Below, in pieces: positions 1 to 13,122 of a stretch of 64,000 nucleotides of DNA; the first letter of the stretch is position 1; every line of letters begins with the position of its first letter. Below the pieces are notes generated by a model. It was given only the letters and a program-made list of their open reading frames with translations, had not been told where the DNA came from and searched no databases. The stretch spans positions 76,347,887 to 76,411,886 of the forward strand of contig CM057225.1 in NCBI GenBank assembly GCA_029891385.1. The letters run 5' to 3'. This stretch comes from Erythroxylum novogranatense. Lineage: Eukaryota > Streptophyta > Magnoliopsida > Malpighiales > Erythroxylaceae. The position numbers and the translations under genes were made by a program.

Positions 1-3000
1 ATTCATTACTCATACTGTTTGCAATATTCTCATTAACAAATCTTACAACTTGCATTTCACAAATTCATCAAGCTAACAACAAAATTCCATGATTCATGCA
101 TTCATCATTCTTGCTAACATATGCTAACACATAATCACATACTGATGGTTTGAAAAGTCCACGGGTTTCGATGAGCTACACAAGTGTAGTCATATGTCGA
201 GGAGTCCAAAAGGAACATCCTATGCCACGATCGGGCAAATGGCGAAGGCTTTATTGGTCTACGTGCACGTGACTCTGCTGGTGGACTTAACTAACCCACA
301 TAACACTGAAATTCATGCATAAAAACTGGACTTGTCTTGTCCACTGACTGATTTTCTGAAAATGGATTTTCATGCATCCATAAAGCTGATTCTTGAAAAT
401 GCTATATTTCATGCTTAGCTCACATTTCATGATTCTCATTCATGCTCATTCAATTCATGGCAATTTCAAGCAAAAACAAGGCAATGACATATACTATTAA
501 AATGCTCATTTAATGGCAATCATACACCATTTACATACATAATTTAGGCACAATCAATGCTTATCTCAAATAGTCACAAATCATTAAATTCATTAGTTAA
601 AGTAGCATTCAACACTTACTAAAGATAAAGATAAAATGAAACCCACCTTATATCCTTGCTTAAACTTGCCTAAGGAAGCTCCTCTTCTTGTTCTCCTCTT
701 CTTTCTTGTCCTCCTTCATTCATGGCATGAAAAGAACCTCACATCATTTAGGGTTTCTAAAATTGAAAACCTAATGAACCTTAATCATGAAATCAACCCT
801 AGAATCACTAAACCCACTTCATTTCTAAGCTTTCCAAACCATAACCCAAGCAAAAACTTAACCTTGAAAACATGACTTACCTTGAATCTTGACTAAACCA
901 AAGGGTTTCTTAGCTTAAAGTGTAGCTTGAACCTTCCTCCACACTTTTTTCTTCTTGCACTTTCTTCAAAACCCACTCAATCTCTTGGAAAATCACAAAC
1001 TTTCTTCTTTCTTCTTCTTTTCTCCTCCACCACCGAAACTCTTCTTCTCCCTTCTCTAATTTTCGTTCCTCTCCTCTTCTCTTCTACTAACCTACTTCTT
1101 TTCTTCTTCTTTTAAACTCCTACTCACTTCACTTAAGCCCATTATCCTTTTTAGGCCTATTTACTCCTCCTTCATCTTCCTTTCCTCTCTTATTTCCTTA
1201 TACTACTTTCATTTAACTTAAGCCCAAGCCCAAGTTCACTTCTTCTAAACCCCTTTCTTCCTACATCATTTTCTCTTTAACTTACTCAAGCCCATTTGTT
1301 CTTTTAAGCCCACTCATTCCTCTTTTCTTTTCCTACTTCATTCAAACCCAACTAACCATTTAATTCCATTAATTCTTAACCTAATTACCAACCAACATAT
1401 TAAATTTCATTTATTCACCACCTATCTCATTTATGTTACTACATGCTAATTAATGCCATATGCTATTTAATGCTATCATATTTAATTCATGCTAACTCAA
1501 TTTCTTAATTAGTCTAATCATGCTTAATTAATTAATTAATTAATTAAATAAATAAATAAATAAATCTCGGGGCTAATAAAACAATCCATACTTTATACCC
1601 ATGAAAAGATCAGACAACATACTACAATTGTCGTGAAGGACTTAGAAGCAAATTCCATCTCTACCTAGCTCCAAATCTCCATTAATTTGGCTGCCCTGTT
1701 TAAGAGTGTTAAGTCACCAAAGAACCTGAACCACATCAAAACTTTACAAAATCATAATTTACAATCCACACATCCAAAATTAGCATACTATACCTCATTT
1801 TAAAGCTAATTCATTCCTTTACAACTTTCCATAAGACCACTTGAGCTAAGTAGAATCAAAACAGTCCAGACTTGAACTTCAATGTACAGTCACCACCAAA
1901 CATATATGTAACACATTTTCCAGTACCAAGCCTATTAACATCTGAAAGTCAACAGATCATAACTCTCAACCTAGACATCGAAAAATTTCATACTTAGTGG
2001 AGATAGAAAGATAACAAGAACATATTCAAGTTTCATGAAGACCAAATTTGCAAATTCAATCCAAATCAACCTAAAAAAAATCATCAAAGTTTCAGGTCAC
2101 AAAGTTCGGATTCCTGTTCATACAGCACCTACAACTCACTTTCAAGGCCAAATTCAAGCTCTTTCAAGGCACAATTTAGCATCACTTCCTTCACATAAAA
2201 TATAACCAAACTTCTCAAGTTTAATTTCAGCCAACAATCACTTCAATTGCTCAACCATAGAAGAAGTTATGATCAAAACATTGAAATCTATACAAAAATC
2301 AAATTTCCAGGTTTTATACCTAAACCAATTGCTATCACTTCCATACCCTTTTCCAAGCTAATAAGCATCACAATTAGTCAAGTAATCAACCAAAATTTCT
2401 TCAAAACCTCACTTAATCACCTAGCCATAAAGTGGTAGCACACACACACACAATTGTCTTCCCCAAATTTCCATTCATCTAGCATCACAAAACCAATCCA
2501 AAACACTTACACCATTTCAAAACCAATCCAAAACACATTCACTCATTCATTTACATTCATCCTTAATTAATCAAGAACACATGCTACCCATTTCAACCAA
2601 CACCATTTCTCATGCAATTAGATGCACAAACATCACAATTCATGCATTAAATAAACAATCAAAACTTAAAACATAGTCTTACCTAATCAAGCTTCAATTC
2701 TTCTCAATCTTCCACTAACTCACCAAATCCTCTCCTTTACTCTACATACATGACATTCACCATGAAAAGGGAGGGAGAAAACTTAAGCTTGGACACATGA
2801 AGGGAAATATAAGAGCTTTGGTGTGGGTGGAGCTTAACAAGAAGAAGAAGAAGAAGAAGAAGAAGAAACCCATCAAAGAAGAAGGAGGAGAGGGCCACGG
2901 ATGAGAGGAAGAATTTGGCATTCAAAGTGACTTTTAACTCTTCCTCAACTTAAAGTGTCGTAAGAGAATAAAGGGAAGAAGACAAGAACATTAAATGAAT

Positions 3001-3652
3001 GAGGACACTTGTCATTTAATGGAGAAAAAGACAAAAAATCAATTAATACCTTAATACAAATTAATCTTTAATCCATCTAATGCTAATGGCTCCTCCACTT
3101 TAAAGTGATTATAAAACTATTAATTATAAGACTAAGTAGGCAAGTGACATGTGTCACTTGCCACTTGTCCTGATTTTTAAGCACTCTTGAGGTCTTTTTT
3201 CCAAATACAATTTAATTTCTACTCCAATTCCTCTCCAAATTCGAATGGCTCAAAGTAATAAATCCTAAAATCATGTATTTAATTCTTTCAGTGCCATTGG
3301 ATAGTCATTTTCAGTACCGAAAATCCAATCAGTCTGCCACTTGTCAATTTTTCCAGTCCAGACATTGTCCCCCAAAAATTTCAAAAAAATTCCTAAAAAT
3401 CTCCAAAAATGGAAAACACACATAAATCACTCCAATTCAATTTTTCAAGCACAAATAATACCCTTTTTTTAGAATAAACACATATGCCCGGAAATGTCAT
3501 GCATGCATGTACAATCATGTGCATATACAAAAATTACAATGTATGCATATATGGAGGTCATATTATGCATGAACATGCCGAGACTAGTTTACACACTCAT
3601 AACTCATTCCAAATTACCATTTTATCCTTCCCATTGGGGATGGGATGTTACA
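1..3652 (-). mobile_element. 3' LTR of minus-strand gypsy-type element H (left end outside window)
   Basis: Read on the minus strand, this block begins TGTAACATCCC at 3652 and is immediately preceded by a purine-rich tract, the arrangement of a 3' LTR next to its polypurine tract. It is non-coding and AT-rich. It shares signature boxes with the other gypsy LTRs here: a splice-donor-like GGTAAGTC on the minus strand near 870-880, a GGTGGGT box near 640-650, and a degenerate copy of the conserved CTTCTCCCGCCTGCCCG box at about 222-250. Low-complexity stretches are an ATTA/AATA run at about 1525-1564, a CA run near 2440 and a GAA run at 2838-2867. The other end is off the window, so the full length and target duplication cannot be seen. 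Short open frames inside it look like chance. Confidence 0.75.
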
Positions 3653-3672
3653 AGTCTCCCCTCCTAATAAAA
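3653..3672 (-). other. polypurine tract of element H
   Basis: On the minus strand this reads as an A/G-rich run (AGGAGGGGAGACT) directly before the TGTAACA LTR start. Upstream of it on the minus strand is AAGGACGAAATTT, which resembles the end of the G1 polyprotein (GAGGACGAAATTT). This suggests that H descends from a chromovirus-like gypsy element. The role as plus-strand primer is inferred from position. Confidence 0.7.
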
Positions 3673-6533
3673 ATTTCGTCCTTAAAATTCCCTTTTGATA
3701 CTGAAGAAGGTAGGGGTACTGTTATCTCATACACTCCTCTGTTTCCTATCAATTTTCTGTTTAAATGTCATACTTCCTCAATTATGTCCTTGATGAGTTT
3801 CAGAATATTCAACTCTTTACTTCCAGTTTCAATGCCACATATATCGGCTTATAACAATACTAACCATAAAATCACTCATCATGCTTTAGTCCCATTTTTG
3901 CCACCATTTTATATAGACCACTTTATGTCACCCTTAACTTCCCTTATTACCTTTGTATCTCATCTAACTACACCTTGGCACAGGTAATTCACTCAAAATC
4001 TTTCTCCATATAGTCACAACTTCGAGGTAATCCACCAAAATTCATTCGTCTTTCAAAACCCCTTTATTCAAATTTTAAATTCATTTCACTCACTATTTCA
4101 CTGACTAACGATATCCCAAATTTGTTCTGACTTTTACTCAGGGTGATCGACTCTTTTTGTCGTCTCACCAAGATAATGATGATTTTGCCTGAAGTCACTT
4201 TGCACCATACCTTAATCTTAATCTTATATGCTGAAGCATTCCAGACATATGAGCTTTATACCTGCCTTTAATAGTCAAGACTACAAGGAAACCAAACATA
4301 TAATCACTCAGTTCAATATTCTTAGTCGCCAATTGCTCTTTGGTACACTTACTAGGACCTATTCCATCAAAATTCCTCAAATTCTCAAGTTGGGCTTTCC
4401 TAATTTCTTTTTACAAAACTGATGTTACTTTTCTATAACAACTAAGATTTCCTTTTTGCTCCATTTTTAACTTGTCACTGTCAATTCTTTATTGCATTTG
4501 ATTGAGTAACCTAAACCTGAATATCCACATATGTGATACTTTGTTATGAAATATTCTATTTGATACCGTCGCTTGGCACATTAGCTTTATTAGGACATGC
4601 TCATCTACACAATCCTTCCCAATTCGATTCTTACCTTAAGCTCTACAAATATGTCTAGTCATATGTATATCCAATATGTTTCTTTACACATCATGATTCC
4701 AAGCTTTCAAACCAACTACTACTGCAGAAATTTTTAAGTCATGCATCTAAATTTAGCTCATAGAGCTATAATTATCCCTAGGTACACAAAATCACCTTAT
4801 ACTATTTCAACCAATTCCATCATGCTCTCGATAGGGAACCTCTATTGTATATGCTACAAAATCTCCAAGTCCGAATGGCATACTTACACTTTAAGTATTT
4901 TGGTTTCATTTATCACTAACACGACTTACATCTTTTTCCCTTAAACATTCAAACTTTCATCTTCATTTGTGAATAAAATCATAGTCACTCATTGATATCA
5001 TGTTGCTTGAATTACATTAGCCTTCAATATCATAATCCTATCGGGGTATGGTTAACTCTAATAGATATAACCTCAAACTCATTGTGCTTTTATTTAGTTC
5101 TTGTACTTCCTTGAGTAACTAATTCCTCAGTAGTATGATCACATGTTATCCTCAATTTTTCATTAAAGTTCCCTTTTTTTTAGCAGTTCTTTCCATTTCC
5201 CGATGATTCCACATTGGCTTATGCTACTGTCTATTCATTTATACTTGTTGCTCCACCCATTTCAATCTATCTACAAACATAACTTCCTGTGTTGGAAACC
5301 CCATCAGCAGAGGTAATTTGTGGTTCCCAAACATATTTCCACAGCCGATGATGTGGACCAAATTTCGCCTCACATTCACAAGAATGTCTCCTCAACTTGT
5401 TGAAATCCTTTTATATAGTTGGAGACTTTACATCAACACAATATATACACTCCCAATACCCTTTTCTAACTCTTATACTTGAGTCTTTGCTATGGATGCA
5501 ACTCCAATATTCACTTTTGCCTCACTATTTATGTATCATCATTTTTTTTTTACTAAAGAAGACAGCACATCACAACTTTTCTTGGAGACTTGTCATCTTA
5601 TTTCAAAATTTCCTCCGTTGTGTTAGTCAGTTCCTTTCTGACACAAACCCACTTGAATCAAGCGAGGGGCCTTTGACCTCTGAACAATGGAAGAAGTATC
5701 AAATTCCGTTGTTGAATCGAGAGAAGAGCTTATGATCCCAGCTACAGGTCAAAGAAAACTTGCCTTCAAAATTACCTGACTTTTTGACCCTATCTCGGTG
5801 ATTTCCTAGTACCACCAACTTCGATATTGCTTCTAACTTCTTGTTAGTCACCTATTGCCCGTGAGTACTTATTGGTCATTCTAAATACTTCAAAAAAATC
5901 AATTCATGACTCCTATGGTCACATCCTCGATAATAAGGCTCAATGAGGCATTAAGCAATTTCATTTACGCAACCACCCTGGTATATACCATCCAAAATCC
6001 TTACACCTATTTAAAAATGTATGTATGTCATGTCTTCATTTACTCACATTCGTTAATGCTACTTACTTTCCAATTGACTCTAGATAACATTTCTATCCTT
6101 GTTCCTGCCCATGACTGGGGTTTACCTTTTTAGGACAATAACGTGCCTTGCACTTTCTTCCTCACCTTTACACACATATTGACAGTGATTCTACTCCAGT
6201 TTTCCAGTATTTACCTCTTCTTCTATGCAACATGCTATCATGATCATTGAATTAGCATTGTAAGTGCCTTCACTTTTCCCCTTTTGATTTTATCATCCTT
6301 TCCATAGCCACATGCATACATACAATCCATACCTAGGCGTATTTCTAATTTTCTCCATACTACACATCATGTATTGCGTTTCATCACCTGTAAAATCATG
6401 TTCCTATTATTTTATCGTCCATATGTATATTCTCAATCCATTTAGAATTATATATGCAGAATCATCAAAAATTGAAATCTCATTATCACAAACATATTAT
6501 TACATTAAATCATAACGTTTATCACCTCTCAAA
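3653..6533 (-). mobile_element. non-coding internal domain of element H, first part
   Basis: This stretch lies between the H polypurine tract and the SolA insertion and continues at 9301. I see no recognisable gag, protease, RT, RNase H or integrase motif on either strand, and open frames are short and lack family motifs. It is therefore either a LARD-like non-autonomous internal domain or a coding domain decayed past recognition. The primer-binding site was not found and would lie beyond the later insertions. Confidence 0.55.
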
Positions 6534-7200
6534 GTCTATGTTGGGCCCCGTTTCTGAAGCCCAACTATCGCACCGGAGTAAAAAAAAACACAAGTGTGTT
6601 TCCAAGCTCTTTGACCCTCATCGAAGAATTCTCATTCGCATGACATCTCAAACCACAAAGGCGAGCCCACACAACAAAATCGCAAAATCACAAAACCACA
6701 ATTGACTCCTTCAAGATGGAGCTCTTAGTCTCTAGTTCATTTAGAAACAAGAATCGCTTCAATTGGATGCCTATGGCTCAAGATATGCTTAAGAAATCGA
6801 AGTAGGTTCATGGCCAAATCATGCTCTCCAAGTCGACCTTTCTCTTCCTTCCCATCAAATTTTTTGAATTTAGCTCCAAAGGCTATCAATTTTTATGGAG
6901 AGGTAGAAAAACGTGTTAGGAATCTAACGCCTTAAGAATCGCCTTATTCGAAGGTCAGACGAAGGAATTATGGCCAAACAAATCTGATATGTTCATATCC
7001 TAATTCCTACTGAACATACTTTGGCGCAAACACCATAACTCTCTCTATAGATGTCGGATTGACTTCGTTCTTAGACGGTTATAAAGTAGACATCTAGGGC
7101 TACAAATTTGATGAAGACCAAAATTTGAAATTTGGTCTTTATGGGGGGTCAAAAAGCACGGGCCATGTGAAATCACACTGTCAGCCCGTGTAACCTTCGG

Positions 7201-7348
7201 GTGAATTGGTGTTACTGCGCCCAAAATCACACGGTCTGTTTGAAATTCACACGGGCAGACCGTGTAACCTACGGGTGAATTGGTGTTACTACGCTCAAAA
7301 TCACACGGTCTGTGTGAAATTCACACGGCCAGCGTGTAACCTACGGGT
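7201..7348. repeat. 74-bp tandem repeat with CACACGG inverted motifs in SolA
   Basis: Two units (7201-7274 and 7275-7348) and a partial third to the left (about 7155-7200) repeat a segment containing CACACGGTCTG and TTCACACGG. The CACACGG/CCGTGT elements give each unit hairpin potential. SolD has a different palindromic array in the corresponding 3' part of its LTR. Confidence 0.8.
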
Positions 7349-7828
7349 ACTACCAATTTTTCACCCTCCAAAGGTTCCTAAACCCATCCTAACTTCCCCT
7401 TACCTCATACTCTTCTCCAATACCACAAAAACCACTTCAAATCCATTGAACAACTACAAACATCATTGAAACTCAACTCCAAAGGATTCATCACACACAT
7501 CCTTCCCAATATTAACACATTCTTCTAACCCTAGTAATAAATGGAATTCTCAGTCAAAGATAAACTCATCCATCAATCTCAAGCTTTAATGAAACATAAT
7601 CATACAAAATGAGTTTCTCAATTCTCAATCTCATTTGAAAACAAAACAATGCTTACACAAGCTTTACTTACATATCAACACATACATCAACTTAATACAA
7701 AATACAAATGATGCTCATGTTTGATATCCCTATAAAGCTATCCAAATGTTACTAAATACAAAAGACTCCTAGCTATCTTGGAGTGTCCCAAATGCCTTGC
7801 AAGGGTCGTTACTCTTCTCGATCCGCAC

Positions 7829-7867
7829 CTGAGGAGGAAAATTTTATTGGTTGAGCTACACGGCTCA
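7829..7867 (-). promoter_or_regulatory. hairpin plus acceptor-like CAG/GT box in SolA LTR
   Basis: On the minus strand a TGAGC...GCTCA stem with a 6-nt loop is followed after about 20 nt by a pyrimidine-rich stretch and CAG/GTGCGG. G1, SolC and SolD have the same module. The splice-acceptor interpretation is inference. Confidence 0.5.
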
Positions 7868-9300
7868 GTGGCTAACTTATTCGTAGCCATTGGCAATGAG
7901 CCACACAATCATACATAAACAAATATCCATGTAGACAAACAAGGAATCTTAGTATTCACAATTCCCAAACACAATCTCATAATTCAATACATCATCAACA
8001 TGAACACAATTGATGTCATTTCTCATTCAAGCATAACGCATAATTCACATCATAACATAACACATCAAAATGCTAATGTCCACACAATTTGGCTCGAGGG
8101 TTCTGTGAACAAAATAAAGAAATCGAAGTTTACTCCGTGAATGAAACGAGTCCACTTTCGGATCTCGTGGGCCACAAGCGGGCAGCCGGGAGAAAGCTTA
8201 ACGTCGACGTGCACGTGACTAACAAAACGGTTCCTCTCTCGCCCAAACACAATCAAATCTCATACTTAGTTCAATTATTCATAAATTCATATTTTCATAC
8301 TTTCCTTCTTTTTATTTAATCAAAATGCCATGACTTAAATTCAATGGCATGACAATCATTCTCACAATTCAATCATTCATATACAAAATGCCATGATTCA
8401 ATTCAATGGCCTATCAATCATATCAAAAGGTCAATGCATAACAAACATGAACACAACATAAAGCAATTTTCACATCATAAAAATTCAAACAATTCATTTA
8501 GCACATATTGCATACACAATGCATTTTGCTCATTACACAAAGACCATAAATAAATTACCCACCTTGACAATCTTGGAAAATCCAAAATCAATTGCCTCCT
8601 TCCTCTTGCTCTTGGATAGGCTCTTGATTTCCTAAACATAAAAAAAATTCCATAAATTTCAACTCAATTGGAAAATCCCCAATTTTCCATAATCACACAA
8701 AACTAACATTAACCCTAATTAAACTCAAATCCAACCTATCCATAGTTCATATGGGTTAGAAATCACAACATCTAGTTTAGGAACCCAAAAATCCAAAGAT
8801 CTAACCATCTTCTTCTTCCTCCACGAAATCCCTCTCTCTCTCTAGGGTTTCTCCATCCAACACAACACAACCTATTTCTTAACTAAAGCATGGAGAAGAT
8901 GAAGAACATACCTTATGGACCTTGACTCTTCTCCTTCCCACGAATTTCCTTCCTTTTCCCTTGGATTTTCGATTTTTCTCCCACATTTCTCTCTCTTTTC
9001 CTCTTCTCCTTGGGTAGTCAACGACAATCACTCTTCTTCCTCTAAATTTTTACCTTTTTATTAACTCCTTATCTTTCAAAATTACCCTCCACTTACTATA
9101 ACTTTCCAACTATGCCCTTGGTTGGTCTTTTGGGCTCTAATCGCCACTTAACCTACTTAGTTCAATTCTAACTAAGCCTACTCTTCTTTCTAATTCCAAT
9201 TCTAAATAAATAAAATAAAAACATTTAAACCAATAAATAAACATAATTAATCAATTAAGCAATTTAGAAAATTTTAGAAAAACCAAGATCCAACAGTCTA

Positions 9301-9396
9301 TCTTTTCACAGTCATATAAAAGTTTAATCTCCCCATTTCTACTTCTTTCTGGCAATATCTTCACTTCTCTATTTCATTCGAAGGTAGGACATTACG
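9301..9396 (-). mobile_element. internal domain of element H, second part
   Basis: This is the sequence between the right GTCTA duplication of SolA and the start of LTR-B. Removing SolA and one GTCTA joins it to 3653-6538. It has no coding potential. Confidence 0.55.
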
Positions 9397-10240
9397 TGTA
9401 ACACCCCTCTCCAGCGTGACCCGAACCCGACATCGATGGTGATATCCGAGTTCGTGCCCCGCGAGGGTGGCGTGTTACATCACTCAGACGAAACTCAGTA
9501 TAACATTTTTTTAATACAATCATATTTGCAGAAATCAGTAGACAATTTGGGCCCGTTTTACTTTTTAAACATTTTCAGTGATAACAATACACTCGATAGT
9601 ATTTAGAATAGCCAGTTAACGTACACAAATCCATAACCAAATTGGGCTCAATTTTATTCATAAACATTTCAGTGATCACATTACAATCAATAAAATTACA
9701 ATAGCCCATTTGGGGCCCACTAGAACTACGACACTATTTTACAGAAAAATGCAGAATCCATAATTGTATAAAAGTAAGATGACACTAATGCAGACGCGAA
9801 CTGATCCCGACCCCTATCTTTCCCTGGCATGCAGTAGGCATACTCCCGTGTCTAACGGAGTACTCTTCAAGGCCTGAAAAATAATTGCAAATTTTGGGCG
9901 AGTTTTGCGAACTCAGTGAGGAATCATCATCGATGGTTCGCCCAATTCATGCATCACTCAAGCACATCACAGAGTGTACACAATAACACGTTCAGAAGAA
10001 ACAAATCACAATTGTGTAATGCACCCTTGCCTTTTTCCCATTTACTGTATCCAATCAAAATGTGTATGCAATGCATATGTGACACTTTCTCATTTCATTA
10101 CAGTGTTGTGACCGAGCTCTTAAACAGTAAACAGTAGGCAGTAGACGCGTCTAGGGAGTAGGAGAGCCCTCTGGGTATGCACTATCTCCCTTCGAGCTCG
10201 AGGCTCTTTTTCAGTATCAGTGGCGACTCTGGTCACAACT
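9397..10240 (-). mobile_element. LTR-B: 3' part of a gypsy LTR (SolC family), interrupted by LARD-R
   Basis: This segment begins TGTAACACCCC and is the reverse complement of the 3' third of SolC (about 29465-30366). Shared landmarks include the ATCGATGATG region, the CTCACTGAGTTCGCAA hairpin followed by TTTTTCAGG, and the GACATCGATGGTGATATCCGAG end block. Homology stops at 10240, exactly where the TGTTGGG terminus of LARD-R begins, so LARD-R inserted here and the rest of LTR-B must lie beyond 64000. Whether it is a solo LTR or part of a full element cannot be seen. Confidence 0.8.
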
Positions 10241-11239
10241 TGTTGGGAGATCGAACCCCAACCGAAAAATGGAACGAACGAAAGCGAAATCGAAAGAGAG
10301 GAACACATGGCGGAAGCAAAATCATATACGAATCAATATGAATCGAATCAAAGCAACGAAATGAAACATAAAGTGAAATCGAATCGGATGCGAATCGAAT
10401 CACAAATTGGAAGCAAATGCAAAAAGAAAAATGATGGAATCCATCGAACTGAAATAAATTTCGACATCCGTTGAAACAAACAACATAGGAAACTTATCGC
10501 GTTGGAAACCTTAAGACAATTCTCAAAACCCGTATAATTTTTTTTCTCTTATTCATTCCTTTCATCATTCCCATACAAAGCACTTCAAATCCTCATTTAG
10601 ACAAATCCATCCTCAACCAACATCTCAATCTATTTGATCCTATTTAAATCATGACCGTCAATTACACAAAATCTTACTAATCCTTTCTTTTGTCAATAGA
10701 CACTTAATACACATACCTATATATCCGAAATTCATACACCATAAACGCTTTAATAATTCTCAATCCAATCATTCATTAATTACACCGTTACCAAAATCAC
10801 ATACACCATACCCAATTTCATACACAAATACATTTATCCAAATTTATCTAAAGCCATATACATATCAACACTAAAATCCAAATTACTCAAAATCTAACTT
10901 ATACAAATTACAAAAACATGCAAGAAGTCGATCGACATCTTGATCGTCTTTCATCCGATCTCTGCTTAAATACCGAGATGGGGATGAAAGGGGTGGTGAT
11001 AGCTCGTGGGTAACAATTTATAACAAATAAATAAGCAAAACCTTTTTAAAATGCTTTTCTTTTCTTTTCTTACAGAAACCTTGTTTGAAACCCATAATGT
11101 ACATTTTCAAAATTTCTTTTCTCGCAGTGGTCGAAATCACAATTTCCAAAACATGAATGCATCAATCATAACACTTCACAATGCAAATGCACACATAACG
11201 GCTCGAGAGTTCCATAAATACGACGAAAAACTGAAGTTT

Positions 11240-13108
11240 TGTTAGAGTAGTGCCCTAAAGGCAATCGCCTTTAGCGCGTTCTGTACAAAATTGTGTACAT
11301 TCTTTATAAATAAATAAAGAAAGGCATATTTCATTACGTTGCTGTTCATTATTTATGAACTGATATTGATCAAATAAGCAAATTAATGAAGTCCATGATA
11401 TATGACATAGCATGAAGGAAATTATGATGTGATCATACTATTGAGATTCCTATCATGTGCAATTATGTCAGTATCTTAATTATCCTAGTCATAGGATTCC
11501 GAGATCGGACATCGGTAATCCGGAAAGACTAGCACATCTCAAGCTTCTTGATTTGATCAAGCAGTGGATTTCAGAAACTGTACATATGAGATATTTAGGG
11601 TTGAGATGTGGATGCTTACTAGAGGTAGTAAGTACATTGGATGACCTGCTATGAGATCATCATATGGATGTCCTAATCTAATGTCAGTGATAATCTCATC
11701 ATAGCAATGGTACAAGTATCCTTAGACTTGAGGTAGTCAAGGATATCTTGGATGCTGATTCTGTGCTTTGACTCCGTTACTTGTTGCCTCACAGAGGTCG
11801 CTCATAGGGTGGTGATTGGGTACAGTTTGAGGTATTCAAAGGTAATTGAGTAGCCAATAGAGGATTCACCACTTCTGTGATAGCAGAAGATGATACCCAT
11901 GGCCTCTTGTCAGGGTCATTACTTGGAAATCTCTGATCAGAGTACATATGTCATGAAGAGTGTCTTCGTTGACATATTTAGTATTAAGTAATGAGTCCCA
12001 GGACAAGAACTGAAATCACTTGGACTAGATTTGACATAGTCAGTCTAGTGAGAGTTGACACATTGCCCATACTCATAACCAAGTGGGGTATAGCATGGTG
12101 AAAGGACGAATTGCATGGTAATTGTCTATGGAAAGGTTTGTCATATGGTCCATGATGAATATATGTTTATTCGTCAAATCAATTACTTTCCGGTCAATTG
12201 GGGGTCATGATGTGTTGCTAGATACCGCTCATGACTTGCTTAGATTAAGTGTTGATCTAAGTGGCCAACATAACCGGGAACCTAATGGGTCACACGCATA
12301 AGAGTGTCTCGGAGAATTTGTAAAATAGTTTTGGACAGAGTTCCAATAAATGGAGAGCAAGCGGATTAAATGGATCCCGATGAGATCGAGATATGTCCCG
12401 ATGAGATCGCGACATTGATATTGCTGAAAAGGGTTTTGGAGGTTTTCCCATATCGGGACCTAGGGCGGTTAAGAGAATCAACCCGATGTGACTGGACCAC
12501 TTCAGCATTTATTTATTTATATATAATTAATTAATTAAAGAATTAATATATACATATATATATATGCACGTGGATGGAGGAGGAGGAAGCTTGTCATCTT
12601 TACTTTATATATATATATATATATATATATAAAGGCCATACGTGGACAAGCTTTGTCATCTAAGTATTTAATGTCTTTAATAGTTAAAGACACATGGCAT
12701 TTGATGAGATGAAGAGAGGATAATCGTTTGTTTAGAAGGCGAAAAAAAACGATGGATGAGTGTTGGGTTTTTAGAAAGGGTTTCTAAAGCATACTCTCTC
12801 TTCTTCATTTTTCATCAAGATCTTCCTCTCCAAGTTTCCTCCTCTTCATCGTTGGATTTAAGATCTCCAAGGACAAAGGTAGGAGCTAGCACTCTTTACT
12901 TTGTCTAGCTATTCCCGGGTCAAAGGGTTTGTCCCGGTTAGGTTCTCTGATCTCTGCGTGGATACTGTTAGAGACGGTCTCCTTTGGTCATTTTGGTTTG
13001 ACTTTGTTATATAGTCACATGGATCCTGGTTTTCGGGAAGGTCCCGGAATAAAAAATTTTTTTTTCCGCACCGTGGGCATGTGATGCTCACACCGGGATT
13101 TTCCTACA
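11240..13108 (+). repeat. 5' LTR of C1
   Basis: It starts TGTTAGAGTAG and ends TTTTCCTACA directly before the primer-binding site, about 1.87 kb. The first 40 bp contain the self-complementary CTAAAGGC-AATC-GCCTTTAG. Two TA-rich microsatellites (about 12520-12565 and 12603-12631) differ in length from the 3' LTR. A donor-like AAAG/GTAGGA lies near 12877. Promoter and polyadenylation roles are expected for the family but no exact site can be assigned. Confidence 0.95.
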
Positions 13109-13109
13109 G

Positions 13110-13122
13110 TGGTATCAGAGCC
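13110..13122 (+). other. primer-binding site of C1 (tRNA-iMet type)
   Basis: TGGTATCAGAGCC lies two bases after the 5' LTR end. It is complementary to the 3' end of plant initiator methionine tRNA, the usual minus-strand primer of these elements. Confidence 0.95.

Larger units (their letters stand above)
6539..9295 (-). mobile_element. solo LTR SolA (gypsy type)
   Basis: The unit runs from TGTTGGGCCCCG at 6539 to GATCCAACA at 9295 and is flanked by a perfect 5-bp duplication GTCTA (6534-6538 and 9296-9300). No internal domain is present, so this is a solo LTR left by LTR-LTR recombination. The minus orientation follows from comparison with the 3' end of the G1 LTR and with SolD. It shares with SolD a block reading GCGCCAAAGTATGTTCA on the minus strand. 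It also carries the conserved LTR box (8169-8200), a hairpin plus CAG/GT box (7829-7867) and a 74-bp tandem repeat (7201-7348). Confidence 0.88.

Noticed and set aside
636..1115. Two small open frames (79 and 62 codons) in the H LTR
   Set aside because: Leu/Phe-rich low-complexity translation of CTT/TTC-rich LTR sequence, with no domain or conserved neighbour.
2737..2925. 62-codon minus-strand frame with a poly-Leu stretch that resembles a signal peptide
   Set aside because: The Leu run is the translation of a GAA/CTT microsatellite at 2838-2867.
3484..3987. 167-codon plus-strand open frame
   Set aside because: It crosses the LTR end and the polypurine tract of H (3652-3672), so it cannot be a real gene. 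The composition is also unremarkable.
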